Shown one piece after another: positions 24,945 through 33,598 of a stretch of DNA of 49,694 bases. The translations under genes and the position numbers were made by a program. Within the stretch, counting starts at the first letter, position 1. Each line of letters opens with the position of its first letter. The stretch is from Paenibacillus sp. SYP-B3998 (lineage in GTDB: Bacteria; Bacillota; Bacilli; Paenibacillales; NBRC-103111): positions 1-49,694 of the forward strand of contig NZ_JAAIKC010000022.1 of assembly GCF_010820665.1 (NCBI RefSeq), in the 5' to 3' direction. The notes under the pieces were generated by a model that made no database searches, was not told the origin of the DNA, and worked only from the letters and a program-made list of their open reading frames with translations.

Positions 24945-25140
24945 CTATTGGCTTAGTTCAACCCGGTCCAACATTGCTTTGATTTGTTGGTTTAGGTTCA
25001 AGCGTTCAAGACTACCGTCAACGCTTCAGCACGTGTGGAGGACTCGTCTGGCTTGAAGCTACCCGTTGCATCCCCGTTCATGATACCTGCTTTTGCCGCT
25101 TGAGCAATCGCGTCTTTAGCGAACGAGTTGTCAATATCGA
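24945..25140 (-). pseudogene. C-terminal SLH-domain fragment
   Basis: The minus strand reads FFDIDNSFAKDAIAQAAKAG, IMNGDATGSFKPDESSTRAE and ALTVV, a typical last SLH repeat. A one-base shift then leads to LERLNLNQQIKAMLDRVELS and a stop at 24945. SLH domains anchor proteins to pyruvylated wall polymers. The rest of the gene is replaced by a group II intron remnant. Confidence 0.75.
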
Positions 25141-25345
25141 AGAACTGCAGCGAAATATTGTGCCTGTTATCAAAGGTCGAACATTCATAAGAGCGAAGCT
25201 AAGTAAAGCTAATCGGTATTCCAAAACGAGACGATGGGGCTTAAGCGGGCATAACCTGACAACATTGGCGGCTAGCCCCTGTCCTCTTACAGCACCGTAC
25301 ATGCGGGTAAACGCATACAGCGGTTCCAAAAAAGTTAAGCTTCAG
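25141..25345 (-). mobile_element. 3' remnant of a group II intron
   Basis: On the minus strand 25327-25292 reads GGAACCGCTGTATGCGTTTA then CCCGCATGTACGGTGC, which folds like domain V, followed by a GGACAGGGGCTAGCCGCC domain-VI-like stem. It ends next to the SLH fragment. No reverse-transcriptase remnant is visible. The right border is unclear. Confidence 0.45.
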
Positions 25346-25447
25346 TTAATTTCCCAAGGGTCTCTACCACGAGTTCGCCATCATGCAGGCCGCCTACTCG
25401 GGTATACCAAGGATGCGAAATTGCGCAGTCTTGCCTATAGCCGCAAC

Positions 25448-26686
25448 TTAAAAGTTAGGGATTGATTCATAAGAATCCCTGTATTCTAAAATAGAATAAT
25501 AAATACTCGTCATTTTATACCAAGTTCGGAAGTCTACAATTCCATCTTGCGGTATGGTGAAAATTTTTTGAAAGGCTTCAACGGCTTTTGTCGTTGTTTT
25601 ACCGAATTTACCGTCTAATTGAAATTTAGGTATTTGATTGTATTTTTTGGATATCTCGTCTAAATAGACTTGAATTTCACGCACATCAGAACCAGATGCG
25701 CCTTCTTTTAGGATGGTTGCAGGAGGGGGAGTGGGACGACCTTGGAAAATTACACCGGGAGCTGCTGTAATTTCTATCGGTTTATAACATGGTTCATAAA
25801 AATGTTTAAGAATGTCTAGATGCTTAGATCCTTGTTTTGCAAGTTTTTCGCTTTCGTATTGACCTAACTTACAACGACTTGCATACGCTCGATATTCGGT
25901 TAGAAATGGTTGCTTTAATTCATGGTTTGGATGTTTAATATATTGATCAAAGATAGTATCTACTACTTCTACTATTTCTGCATAAATCGTTTGTCTAGGA
26001 GCGTATTTATGGTCAAATTGGATCCTTGATGTAATATCAAATCCTTGATATGTTTGTGTGTATAGGCGATTTAAAGTAAAAGAAATAATGCAAAGAATAT
26101 TAGCGATTAAAGCTTCTTTATGCCAATTAGAATAAATTTCTCCACAAGCTACTTTTGTGATATAATCTGTAAATTTTACTTTATAATTAGATGCAGATCT
26201 ATCTTTGGGTGCTCCATCGTGTACGATAATATATTCAGGTATTAAAAGCCCTATAGCAGGCGGACCGTCAGGACGTGAGTGGTTTTCTAGAATAGTTAGT
26301 GGATTTACATCATGTATTATAGGTTCGGGCATCTCTAATTTATGTGGGGGAATTGTGTATTCTTCTGTAGGGCGATAACCCCCTCTATGAGGAGTCATTT
26401 GAATTTCTTGTATGCCTGAAGTACTTGGGACAACTTGCACACCATCAATTTTTATAGTGTTGTATCCACGAGCTGAAACAGTAACAGAATATATAGAGTA
26501 AGGTTCTTTAGCTGGTAATGTGACTGTTTGGGTTTGACCGGATTCATTGGTTTGAATTGTTATATTTTGATTATTCCCTGTTATTGTTACCGAGGCTCCA
26601 ACAACAGGTTTGGCTTTGTTTCCCTCAAATAGAAATACGATTAGTTTTCCAGCGGATTGTCTTATATATAAATTATGGCCATACAT
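25448..26686 (-). CDS. SpoIID-like / peptidoglycan-binding protein (spore-associated)
   Basis: A 412-residue protein without a signal peptide. Residues about 10-95 resemble a carboxypeptidase-regulatory beta-sandwich (VVGASVTITGNNQNI...TVSARGYNTIKIDGVQV). Residues about 150-245 (DYITKVACGEIYSNWHKEAL, IANILCIISFTLNRLYTQ) match the SpoIID/LytB amidase-enhancer pattern. The C-terminus (GSDVREIQVYLDEISKKYNQ ... KFGKTTTKAVEAFQKIF) is a PG_binding_1 domain. Such proteins are usual in sporulating Paenibacillaceae and may bind cortex or forespore wall. I prefer the ATG at 26686 over the TTG one codon upstream. It follows the 96-residue gene by 15 bp. Confidence 0.75.
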   Translation of the reverse strand: MYGHNLYIRQSAGKLIVFLFEGNKAKPVVGASVTITGNNQNITIQTNESGQTQTVTLPAKEPYSIYSVTVSARGYNTIKIDGVQVVPSTSGIQEIQMTPHRGGYRPTEEYTIPPHKLEMPEPIIHDVNPLTILENHSRPDGPPAIGLLIPEYIIVHDGAPKDRSASNYKVKFTDYITKVACGEIYSNWHKEALIANILCIISFTLNRLYTQTYQGFDITSRIQFDHKYAPRQTIYAEIVEVVDTIFDQYIKHPNHELKQPFLTEYRAYASRCKLGQYESEKLAKQGSKHLDILKHFYEPCYKPIEITAAPGVIFQGRPTPPPATILKEGASGSDVREIQVYLDEISKKYNQIPKFQLDGKFGKTTTKAVEAFQKIFTIPQDGIVDFRTWYKMTSIYYSILEYRDSYESIPNF

Positions 26687-26700
26687 CAATTTTCACTTCC

Positions 26701-26991
26701 TTAGCTTAATTGTTTTGCAGGAATATCTCGAATCGTCTCCGATACCCAACTCCCACCTTTTAGTATAGAAACCACTATCGTGACTAATTCCTCACCTGTA
26801 CTGGTAATTGAAACGTTATGGATAAAAATGCGGGTATTAGCTGGAATTGTGTAACCAGTTGAAAGTGTTACGGGGTGCGGAATCGTAAAGAATTGTCCGA
26901 TTTTATTTGCAAATTCAGGGGTTCTGTTGTAGTGATAGTCAAGATATTGATTATGATATACATTTGGATATCCGTAAGAATTTTGATACAT
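26701..26991 (-). CDS. Small Tyr/Asn-rich protein, first gene of the SpoIID-like operon
   Basis: A 96-residue protein with a Tyr/Asn-rich N-terminus (YQNSYGYPNVYHNQYLDYHY), reminiscent of spore-coat or exosporium proteins, followed by an all-beta region (VTLSTGYTIPANTRIFIHNV). It has no signal peptide. The ATG at 26991 follows a GAGGAGAGC site. It is in one operon with the SpoIID-like gene, which supports a spore-surface role; no family name is known to me. Confidence 0.7.
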   Translation of the reverse strand: MYQNSYGYPNVYHNQYLDYHYNRTPEFANKIGQFFTIPHPVTLSTGYTIPANTRIFIHNVSITSTGEELVTIVVSILKGGSWVSETIRDIPAKQLS

Positions 26992-27297
26992 AGATGCTCT
27001 CCTCTTTTCTAAATTAATTATTTTTGTTTTTACATACTATTCATTGAAATTTGTATAGGTGCATGTTCTGGAAATGTACGCTTCAAACAGCCCCCCACCT
27101 TGTTCATCAATTTGAGGGCATATCTACGCTGTAATCAGGAATTGAAAAATGCGGCAAGTCAATGGCAGCGAAGGCGACCAAGGCAGCAAGCTGTCAAGCA
27201 CTGGAACTTTTGGATCGGAAGCTGAGAGAGTTGCTCGAACAGGTACATCATGTATTTGAACGGGTTCCATAATACAATAACCAACACATCGATCATA
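26992..27297. other. Intergenic region with a coding-like remnant
   Basis: One plus-strand frame around 27150-27272 reads ALELLDRKLRELLEQVHHVF then ERVP and stops. It looks like the tail of a former helical protein, but has no start or family. I see nothing else. Confidence 0.3.
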
Positions 27298-27387
27298 CTA
27301 AATACAAGTAACCTTGCGTTTCTCAATTTCCTTCTGAATAGGCTTATAATCGTAGTAGATCATATTAGTTAAATTAACAATACCCAA
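27298..27387 (-). CDS. Very small ORF below SOS-like boxes
   Basis: A 29-codon frame from a TTG at 27387, with an AGGAG site 6-7 bp before it, encodes MGIVNLTNMIYYDYKPIQKE and then IEKRKVTCI. No family is recognised; it could be a remnant. Two LexA/DinR-like boxes lie directly upstream (27406-27445). Confidence 0.35.
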   Translation of the reverse strand: MGIVNLTNMIYYDYKPIQKEIEKRKVTCI

Positions 27388-27405
27388 TCCTCGCTCCTCT
27401 ATGTT

Positions 27406-27445
27406 CGAGTATATATGCGAACTCATATCTCCGAGTATATGTTCG
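27406..27445 (-). promoter_or_regulatory. LexA (DinR) box-like sites
   Basis: On the minus strand 27445-27432 reads CGAACATATACTCG, 12 of 14 matches to CGAACATATGTTCG. A weaker copy, CGCATATATACTCG, lies at 27419-27406. This would imply SOS control of whatever lies downstream on the minus strand. Confidence 0.4.
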
Positions 27446-27629
27446 CATGAAAAAACCTCCACCGCTGTGGGAAGAGGTCACCAAAATGCTTGCTATCTAT
27501 GCTTAAATGCAACAGAATGGAAACGTAGAATTTTCCCCTGCTCATCACGAATATTCTTATTTATAGTTGTCTTAAGACCTGGTTGAAGATAGGGTTTACC
27601 CCTGCAGGCTAATTGTTTGCGGTAACATA

Positions 27630-28490
27630 TCAACTGCCCTGAGGGTTCAAGAATTTTAGTATCCTATCTGCTTGGTTGACAATTAGGTGGCCCGTATCAG
27701 GCAGCAGCTCGATCCTAGCTTGTTGTGCAAATTGTTTAAGTCGCTTAATACTCTTGCTTGCAGGTATTAATTGATCAGAATCGCCAAAAAGCATTAAAAT
27801 CGGCATAGTTAATTGATAAAGTGACTGATCACTAATTAGTGGCATTTTTGCCGTTCGTGGTTTGAAATATTTGAATGTAAGTGATGCGAATGTAAGACCT
27901 TCTCCCAATCCGGATAACGATGATGAAGAAATCTTACCACCCACTAATTTGAGTGTTTGTAGCTGACCCCATTTTCCAAGTAGTGAGAAAAAAATTGCTT
28001 TCCATAGGAAACTGGCTTTTTCATGTGCAAGCCCTCCGGGACAAAGCAAAACCAAATTATCAACCTTATCCGGATAGGTGGTGGCGAAACTCAATGCCAT
28101 CCAGCCACCTAATGACATAGCTACAATTGAACACGTGCTTAATCTAAGTGCATTTATTGTTTCATTCAACCATAGAGCATATGCACCGCTTTCGTAGCTT
28201 GGTCGGCTTGCCGCTGATAATCCTGCTTCTCCAATAATGTCGATTGCAAAGACATTGTAGGTTTTAGAAAGAGAAACTACATCGCCGTACCAGGTGAAAG
28301 AATTCGATACGCTTCCATGCAGGAGGATCAGCGGGGGATTGTCCTTTGATCCAGACTCTATGACAAAAGTCGGTCCAAGACTCGTCTCAACTTCGTATTG
28401 GTGGTTTTCCACTGGCCAGCTAGCGAGTATTTTTCGGTACTGTCCTAAAACTTCTTGTTTGCCTACTTCTGACTTATATATATTTCCCAT
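27630..28490 (-). CDS. Alpha/beta hydrolase (YbfK/carboxylesterase-like)
   Basis: A 286-residue hydrolase, third gene of a padR operon. The oxyanion loop is PPLILLHGSVSNSFTWYGDV, the nucleophile elbow is SIVAMSLGGWMALSFAT, the acid lies in LMLFGDSDQLIPA and the His in LLPDTGHLIVNQ. The layout resembles Bacillus YbfK-type carboxylesterases, but substrate is not deducible. The ATG at 28490 is 18 bp after the DUF4180 gene with only a weak ribosome binding site. A stop at 27630 is followed by no obvious terminator. Confidence 0.88.
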   Translation of the reverse strand: MGNIYKSEVGKQEVLGQYRKILASWPVENHQYEVETSLGPTFVIESGSKDNPPLILLHGSVSNSFTWYGDVVSLSKTYNVFAIDIIGEAGLSAASRPSYESGAYALWLNETINALRLSTCSIVAMSLGGWMALSFATTYPDKVDNLVLLCPGGLAHEKASFLWKAIFFSLLGKWGQLQTLKLVGGKISSSSLSGLGEGLTFASLTFKYFKPRTAKMPLISDQSLYQLTMPILMLFGDSDQLIPASKSIKRLKQFAQQARIELLPDTGHLIVNQADRILKFLNPQGS

Positions 28491-28508
28491 TATATCTCGC
28501 CTATCTTT

Positions 28509-28868
28509 CTATTTCAGAAGCCATTTTTCAGCTTCTTCTTTACTTTCATACAATCTAAAATGATTGCCTGTGTTCGTTTCCATAGCCATTTCTTTAAATC
28601 TGCCTTTTTCAATTGTCTCCTGAGGAATAATAGCACCAGCTTTTATACCATAGTTTATAAATTTCTGAATAATATTACCAGCTACTTTGGTTTTAAGTTT
28701 GAAGAAGTCTTCTGATAAGGCTGCATAGTGTATCATAAGCGCATTTGTCTCATGTTCCCAGCATAAAGATATTAGATCAAGTGCATCATTCTCTGTATTT
28801 AAAGGTTCAGTAGTAGAAATGAGTTCAATATATTTTTTACTCTCTATTTCTCTAATTTGATAGTTCAT
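28509..28868 (-). CDS. DUF4180 protein
   Basis: A 119-residue cytoplasmic protein. The pattern NDALDLISLCWEHETNALMI, then LSEDFFKLKTKVAGNIIQKF and YESKEEAEKWLL is that of DUF4180, a STAS-like or SpoIIAA-like fold of unknown function that often stands next to PadR regulators. The ATG overlaps the padR stop by 4 bp, so translation is coupled. It has a GAGGAAAAAG site inside the padR gene. Confidence 0.85.
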   Translation of the reverse strand: MNYQIREIESKKYIELISTTEPLNTENDALDLISLCWEHETNALMIHYAALSEDFFKLKTKVAGNIIQKFINYGIKAGAIIPQETIEKGRFKEMAMETNTGNHFRLYESKEEAEKWLLK

Positions 28869-29425
28869 TTGTCTTTTTCCTCCATAACTTCATTTGCAAA
28901 CAACTTCTGACGGGTTTCACGGACCCAATTAAGTTCATTATTATAGGTTGAAATAATGTTTTCTGAAATCATTTCCCATATTAAGCTTTCCCTAGTGCTT
29001 CTATTAGGTGAATGAAGAGCACGTCTGTATTTCTCATTCTGCATAATCAATTGCAGTTTGATTTCATTTTCATATTTTGAGAGTACCTCACTTAATTCTT
29101 GATTACTTAACATATCTGACCATGCAAGCTGCACCAAAAATGTTTTTTTTATCTCAGGAGCTTCTGGTGATGACACAAGCCATTTTTTTAGTTCTTTAAG
29201 TCCTTCTTCTGTTATGGTATATATTTTTTTTGAAGGAGAGCTATCCTGATGGACCACTTCACTGGTAACAAAATCTTCATTTTCCATATTCATTAGAGCT
29301 TTGTAAATTTGATTATTATTACCGGACCAATACATGAAGGAGGAATCTTCAAAAATCTTTTTTAGTTCATATCCTGTTGAGGACTTCCAACTCAGTATGC
29401 CTAATATTGCTAATTGGATTGACAT
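28865..29425 (-). CDS. PadR-family transcriptional regulator
   Basis: A 186-residue regulator of the longer PadR group. The winged helix (residues about 1-85) has LAILGILSWKSSTGYELKKI and IYKALMNMENEDFVTSEVV, followed by the wing KKIYTITEEGLKELKKWL. The C-terminal half is the Vir_act_alpha_C helical domain. It heads a three-gene operon with DUF4180 and the hydrolase. A 9-bp inverted repeat centred 35 bp before its start suggests autorepression. The inducer is unknown. Confidence 0.92.
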   Translation of the reverse strand: MSIQLAILGILSWKSSTGYELKKIFEDSSFMYWSGNNNQIYKALMNMENEDFVTSEVVHQDSSPSKKIYTITEEGLKELKKWLVSSPEAPEIKKTFLVQLAWSDMLSNQELSEVLSKYENEIKLQLIMQNEKYRRALHSPNRSTRESLIWEMISENIISTYNNELNWVRETRQKLFANEVMEEKDK

Positions 29426-29442
29426 AATTACACCCCGTTATA

Positions 29443-29474
29443 AATAACATAGGTTAACAGTAACATATGTTATT
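29443..29474. promoter_or_regulatory. Putative PadR operator
   Basis: AATAACATA (29443-29451) and TATGTTATT (29466-29474) are perfect inverse arms, and the right one lies in the 12-bp palindrome TAACATATGTTA. ACAT/ATGT half-sites are usual for PadR. It overlaps the expected promoter of the padR operon. Confidence 0.6.
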
Positions 29475-29643
29475 ATGGTGGTCAATCTAATTAACTTTAA
29501 TTGACATGCTGGTAGCTGACAAACTAGGAACAGCATTAAGCTTAACGGGCAGTATAGTTGAAAAAGGAATTTAAATTTAAATCTCGAATATCTAATGTAA
29601 ATCGGATAGCTAAAAATTTGATGACAGACAGGAGTTAGATACG

Positions 29644-29991
29644 ATGATAAAAGGCTTCGGAGGAATATTTTGGAGAACTAAGAATCTTGAAGTTATAAAA
29701 AAATGGTACAGTGAAGTGTTGAAGATTGAAATAGAAAATTGGAATGGGACTGTGATAAAACCCCAATTAGGAAATGAGACTATCTTTTCTTTCTTTACCG
29801 AGAATGACAGTTATTTTCCAACAGAACAACAAGTGATGTTAAATTTCCAAGTACATAATCTAAACGAGACTATTAAGCATCTTGAACATATTGGTGTACC
29901 TCTTGCAAAGAAAAAAGAGATTAGTGAATTTGGAAAGTTTATTTGGATTGAAGATCCTGAAGGTCGACTGGTCGAGCTTTGGGAGAAATAA
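29644..29991 (+). CDS. VOC/glyoxalase-fold protein
   Basis: A 115-residue single VOC domain. The start GFGGIFWRTKNLEVIKKWYS, the middle VMLNFQVHNLNETIKHLEHI and the C-terminal IEDPEGRLVELWE are family hallmarks; the final Glu of the VELW motif is the usual metal ligand. Such small proteins dimerise into a metal or drug-binding site and may be dioxygenases, isomerases or resistance proteins; the ligand cannot be told. The ATG at 29644 has an ACAGGAG site. The strong terminator at 30044-30092 follows. Confidence 0.88.
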   Translation: MIKGFGGIFWRTKNLEVIKKWYSEVLKIEIENWNGTVIKPQLGNETIFSFFTENDSYFPTEQQVMLNFQVHNLNETIKHLEHIGVPLAKKKEISEFGKFIWIEDPEGRLVELWEK

Positions 29992-30007
29992 CAAGTTGTA
30001 ATTCATT

Positions 30008-30095
30008 TGCTATTGAGCTAACGTGGAACGTTAGTTCAATGACAACAGCGGTGGAGCAAGACTTGTTTTTCAAGTCTTGCTCCACCGCTGTTTAA
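30008..30095. repeat. Type-1 repeat fragment fused to a strong terminator hairpin
   Basis: GAGCTAACGTGGAACGTTAG with TTCAATG is a repeat arm. It is followed by a perfect 22-bp stem (30044-30065 with 30071-30092) and T runs on both sides. The hairpin terminates the VOC gene and, in the other direction, the stalk-domain gene. Confidence 0.75.
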
Positions 30096-30401
30096 TTTTT
30101 TTCCAGTATAAAACTTAAAATTAGTTTCATTTAGATCCCCACGCCCTGCCGTTTCAAATAATTGGAGGGCAGTCATCTCAATTCGCGATTTGAGCTGCTC
30201 TGTTGGCGTACCGTACTTTATGGACATTTGCTGTTCAGTCTCATTGAACTCTACTTGGGCTCTCATACTTTCGGCTACGAAGCGGAGGGGCACATAGGCA
30301 TGTCCGTTATAGTTAATAGCTTGAATAGCATCAGATGCATATACAGCCGTAGAACAGGTAATACCGGCACCCAAAACCAATCCAATCACTATTTTTTTCA
30401 A
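30096..30401 (-). CDS. Secreted stalk-domain (Cu_amine_oxidN1) protein, short or truncated
   Basis: The frame starts with TTG at 30401 behind an AGGGAGA site; a longer reading from 30431 lacks one. A signal peptide (IVIGLVLGAGITCSTAVYAS) is followed by one stalk domain with YNGHAYVPLRFVAESMRAQV, usual in Paenibacillus surface proteins. Near 30100 the frame passes A-rich sequence and then, without a stop, reads through the terminator hairpin to 30036, which is unnatural. One base fewer in the A run at about 30098-30104 would give a stop there, so the natural end is probably near 30096. Confidence 0.6.
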
Positions 30402-30431
30402 TGTATACTTCTCCCTTCTAAATAAACTCAA

Positions 30432-30945
30432 GCCCGACGTGGGCCTTAAGCGTACTCATCATTCATTTGTTCCGAATCAGTGTCATCAAATTGAAATGTT
30501 ATGCTCGAGTGCGCTAGCCTTCGTACGGCATCATTGAGTTGCCTAAGTGTTCTTATTCGTTAAGCAGAATTGTTATAATTATGACATTCATTTCAATAGC
30601 AAAAAATTTATCGCCATAATAATACTCCTGTGGTTTATTAGCCGATCTTTCATATAACGTCATATTCAGAACCTTCACAATACAAAATTAATCGTGAATA
30701 AATAATTCGCCAGAAACAGATTATTACTTTTTTTTGTTAAACCGATTACCCCACATTACTGCCCGTTACTTGAATGAACAAAACAGAACTGCTGCGAGGC
30801 AAGCTCCTTCACTATCGTTCTCCATAGTCCCGATGGAGTTTAACAACATTTACTGATTTATCTACTCTTAGATAACTCTTCTATTTTGAGGCTATTTTTA
30901 ATATACTATCTACTGACAATATCTTTATTTATGGAGGGAAGTAGT
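30432..30945. other. Intergenic region with a type-1 repeat
   Basis: AT-rich, without a supported gene. The only feature is the repeat at 30756-30826. Confidence 0.5.
30756..30826. repeat. Dispersed intergenic repeat (type 1), partial copy
   Basis: ATTACTGCCCGTTACTTGAA is the left arm, AGAACTGCTGCGAGGCAAGC the decayed centre and CTATCGTTCTCC the right-arm start. Confidence 0.65.
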
Positions 30946-31281
30946 ATGAGAGAATCTGTTGTACAAAGACAATTACAAGCATATAACGATAAAAATATTG
31001 ACTTATTCATGGGATGTTATAGTGAAGATGTTAAAATATATGATTTTCCTAATACACTTACCATAGAAGGACAAGAGGCCATGAGAGAGCGCTATCATAA
31101 ATTGTTCGAATCATACCCTAATATGTTAGCAACTGTTGATAAAAGAATATTTCACGGAAAATATGTAATAGACCATGAAGAAATAACTGGAAGATTAGAA
31201 GGTGCCATTATAGAAGCAGTTGCAATGTATGAAATAAAGGATGATCTAATTACAACGGTTTGGTTTCTTAAAGGTGATTAG
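30946..31281 (+). CDS. SnoaL/NTF2-like protein
   Basis: A 111-residue NTF2-fold protein. RQLQAYNDKNIDLFMGCYSE, EDVKIYDFPNT and GQEAMRERYHKLFESYPNM are typical SnoaL-like motifs, and the C-terminal strands ITGRLEGAIIEAVAMYEIKD complete the cone. Members bind or isomerise small ligands; many are of unknown role. The ATG at 30946 follows GGAGGG; the upstream 20 codons in frame are hydrophobic but lack a site. The gene stands alone between two type-1 repeats. Confidence 0.85.
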   Translation: MRESVVQRQLQAYNDKNIDLFMGCYSEDVKIYDFPNTLTIEGQEAMRERYHKLFESYPNMLATVDKRIFHGKYVIDHEEITGRLEGAIIEAVAMYEIKDDLITTVWFLKGD

Positions 31282-31349
31282 TGAAAATTAAAAAAACAGG
31301 TGGAGAAGATGTATACAATGCTTCTTCTCTATTGCTCCCCTTCGGTTGC

Positions 31350-31425
31350 TATCCTGCCCATTGAGCAAAGGCTGCCATAATGGCAGCGCTCTGTTGCACT
31401 ATCGTTCCTCGTTAGCTTAATTTAA
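31350..31425. repeat. Dispersed intergenic repeat (type 1), full copy
   Basis: Left arm ATCCTGCCCATTGAGCAAAG, hairpin GCTGCCATAATGGCAGC, and right arm ACTATCGTTCCTCGTTAGCT are present directly behind the SnoaL gene. Confidence 0.8.
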
Positions 31426-31441
31426 CAGTGCAATGAAAATT

Positions 31442-31768
31442 TTATTTAAGACGTTCTTCAATACGATGAGTTACATACTCGATCCATTCTAATGGGGTCA
31501 TTTCAATGTAATGAAAATAGATTTGAGTATTATCCATTACAAAGAGTTCTTTGTCAGTTTGTGTCTTTGTATGGTCATTTAAAAACTCAATACAACAATC
31601 GTAAGTGATTTTAATCCATTTCTCACTTTGTTTGTTAAGGTATGAACCTAAAGCCTCTTCAACAGAGCCCATATCTTGGTGGAAATTCCCAAAAAATAAA
31701 ATTAATTTGCATTCTGAATCCAAATCTTCTAAGACATTATGATCTTGGAAATTATCGAAATTTACCAT
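31442..31768 (-). CDS. Unrecognised acidic protein
   Basis: A 108-residue acidic protein (VEEALGSYLNKQSEKWIKIT, then YFHYIEMTPLEWIEYVTHRI). It has no signal peptide or membrane segment. Size and acidity would fit an immunity protein, but no toxin gene is next to it and I recognise no family. No strong ribosome binding site is seen before the ATG at 31768, so it may be a remnant. The region 31769-32017 upstream carries a further coding-like frame (MDWLERVKDALERIESPKEK) of no known family. Confidence 0.5.
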   Translation of the reverse strand: MVNFDNFQDHNVLEDLDSECKLILFFGNFHQDMGSVEEALGSYLNKQSEKWIKITYDCCIEFLNDHTKTQTDKELFVMDNTQIYFHYIEMTPLEWIEYVTHRIEERLK

Positions 31769-32017
31769 GTAGACCTTTCCGTTTTTTCCATTTCTTTATC
31801 GTTCATATCGCCATTATCCTTGCCCCCTTTATATGACTTGGATCGAAAAATACCGACCCACTTTGAAATCCATTGTCAAGATAAAAATGGATTGGCTGGA
31901 GAGGGTGAAGGATGCTTTGGAGAGGATCGAGAGTCCCAAGGAGAAACAGATGATACGAATGGATAGGCATGGCATGTGCCGAATGCGGATTATTAAGTCG
32001 AATTTTATGGTTATAAA

Positions 32018-33442
32018 TTACGGAACAATTTCAAAAACAGTACCTAGGTTAAAATCAGTTACTTTCATAGAGCCATAAACCCCTAAATATAGTCTGGATT
32101 GGTTCAGATTCGTTCCCAAACTAACATAATAAGCTGATTGAGGCCCAAAATTATAATCAGTTTCAATAACACTAAAATCATTTAGTTTACAATCCGTTCT
32201 TACCCTGGTATAAGCTAAAACCCCTCTAACCGGAAGTTGAGATTCTTTAGCCCGAGCTAGATCGGTAAACACAACGTTTCCCGTTAAATCGGGGATTCCA
32301 TTTCCCATATATGGCTGGACTCCTGTAAGTGCAGTTGCTCCAAACTTATCGGTTCGGGGATCTTTATGAAAATAACTAGTTAGAGGCTGAAGACGCTGCA
32401 CTGAAGTTTTTACTGCTTCATCGTAATAAGCAATTGTTTTCTCATCCAAAGCCGGATTTGCAGAGCAGCCTGTTATTATCGAAGTAGGAAAAGCGCCTTC
32501 CCACCCTCGCCAGCCAAAGTTAATAATTCCTTCTTGGTCAGGTTCAGAATTCATTAAAAAAGCTTGAATAAGCTGAGTAACCGGTATTGGTTTATAATGA
32601 ATGAATGAAAAAATCGACTCTACGAGATCCTGTCCGACAATTCCTACGTATTTGATATACTGATTATAAAACCTTTGAAATGAAATGCCTGGTATATTGC
32701 GAACTCCTTTGGCAATTACCGTAAGCGTTTCCTGAATAGGTACGGGTAGCTCATTAAAACGTGTAACTACGGGCGGACTATCGATAAATGTATTCTTAAC
32801 GACATCAATTTCAATTATTTTACCTGCGATTTCCATTTCATCTTGACTTAAATTAAATGGATCATAGCCTGATCCGCCATCTCCGGTTGTTAAAACAAGT
32901 TTTCCTGTTTCAGGTGAAAAGTTTAAGCTATTGACACCATTATGATTTAAAAATGGTCTTCTTATATTAAGTAATGTCCGCCGTTTTTGAGGTTGACCAT
33001 TCGATTGTAGAGTCCATTCTTCAACTGTATCAATATGATCATATTGAATTTCTCTATTTATCCACTTTAGGTTTAAGGTTCTAGAATCACACGGGTTAGG
33101 CTTAAAAGATTCAAAAGCACCTGGAAGAGCGCCTGGACCTTGGGTTCCAGCTACTGAATAATGGAGATAAAACAGACCGTTATAATAAAATTCGGGATGA
33201 AATGCTAGCCCTAGTAATCCCCGTTCATCATATCCACCACTAGAGACACCTAGTTTTATGATTCGTGGACGAATATCTAAAAAAGTCCTTATAACCCCGT
33301 TCCCTATGTAAAAGATCTCTCCTACCTGGGTTGCAAGAAATAATCTTTCAATTGAGTCACCCGGAAGTATAGTTGTTTTCATAACAGTTGGTAAATTTAT
33401 CTTACTTACAATGGGCCGTAAACTAACCTTAACTTTTATCAA
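32018..33442 (-). CDS. GSDH-type beta-propeller protein (PQQ sugar dehydrogenase-like)
   Basis: A 474-residue six-bladed beta-propeller related to soluble glucose/sorbosone dehydrogenases. Diagnostic pieces are GGYDERGLLGLAFHPEF, LFYLHYS, FLNHNGVNSLNFSPETGKLV, LTTGDGGSGYDPFN and INFGWRGWEG. Known enzymes oxidise aldoses with PQQ, but Bacillota relatives often lack PQQ supply. There is no signal peptide, which is odd for this family and would fit release with the spore or a cytosolic role. The start is a TTG at 33442 behind AGAAGGGG. A blade near PIQETLTVIAKGVRNIPGIS contains an insertion. Function is therefore uncertain. Confidence 0.78.
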   Translation of the reverse strand: MIKVKVSLRPIVSKINLPTVMKTTILPGDSIERLFLATQVGEIFYIGNGVIRTFLDIRPRIIKLGVSSGGYDERGLLGLAFHPEFYYNGLFYLHYSVAGTQGPGALPGAFESFKPNPCDSRTLNLKWINREIQYDHIDTVEEWTLQSNGQPQKRRTLLNIRRPFLNHNGVNSLNFSPETGKLVLTTGDGGSGYDPFNLSQDEMEIAGKIIEIDVVKNTFIDSPPVVTRFNELPVPIQETLTVIAKGVRNIPGISFQRFYNQYIKYVGIVGQDLVESIFSFIHYKPIPVTQLIQAFLMNSEPDQEGIINFGWRGWEGAFPTSIITGCSANPALDEKTIAYYDEAVKTSVQRLQPLTSYFHKDPRTDKFGATALTGVQPYMGNGIPDLTGNVVFTDLARAKESQLPVRGVLAYTRVRTDCKLNDFSVIETDYNFGPQSAYYVSLGTNLNQSRLYLGVYGSMKVTDFNLGTVFEIVP

Positions 33443-33598
33443 TTAACTTTACACCCCTTCTTATTGTTTTCATTTATAAGAATATGGTTAGAACTGTTCT
33501 ATTAGTACCAAATTAGGTTTGGAATGGTTGGGGACAATGATCTCGTATAACAAGCGAAGCTATGATACGACTACAAGGAAGAATATTACGCTAATCTA

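Noticed and set aside
25100..25465. 121-codon plus-strand ORF
   Set aside because: It is antisense to the SLH fragment and the intron remnant; its basic sequence reflects structured RNA, not a protein.
31974..32002. Reading MCRMRIIKS resembling the start of the 41320 gene
   Set aside because: The match spans only about seven residues and the following sequence does not continue it; chance is likely.
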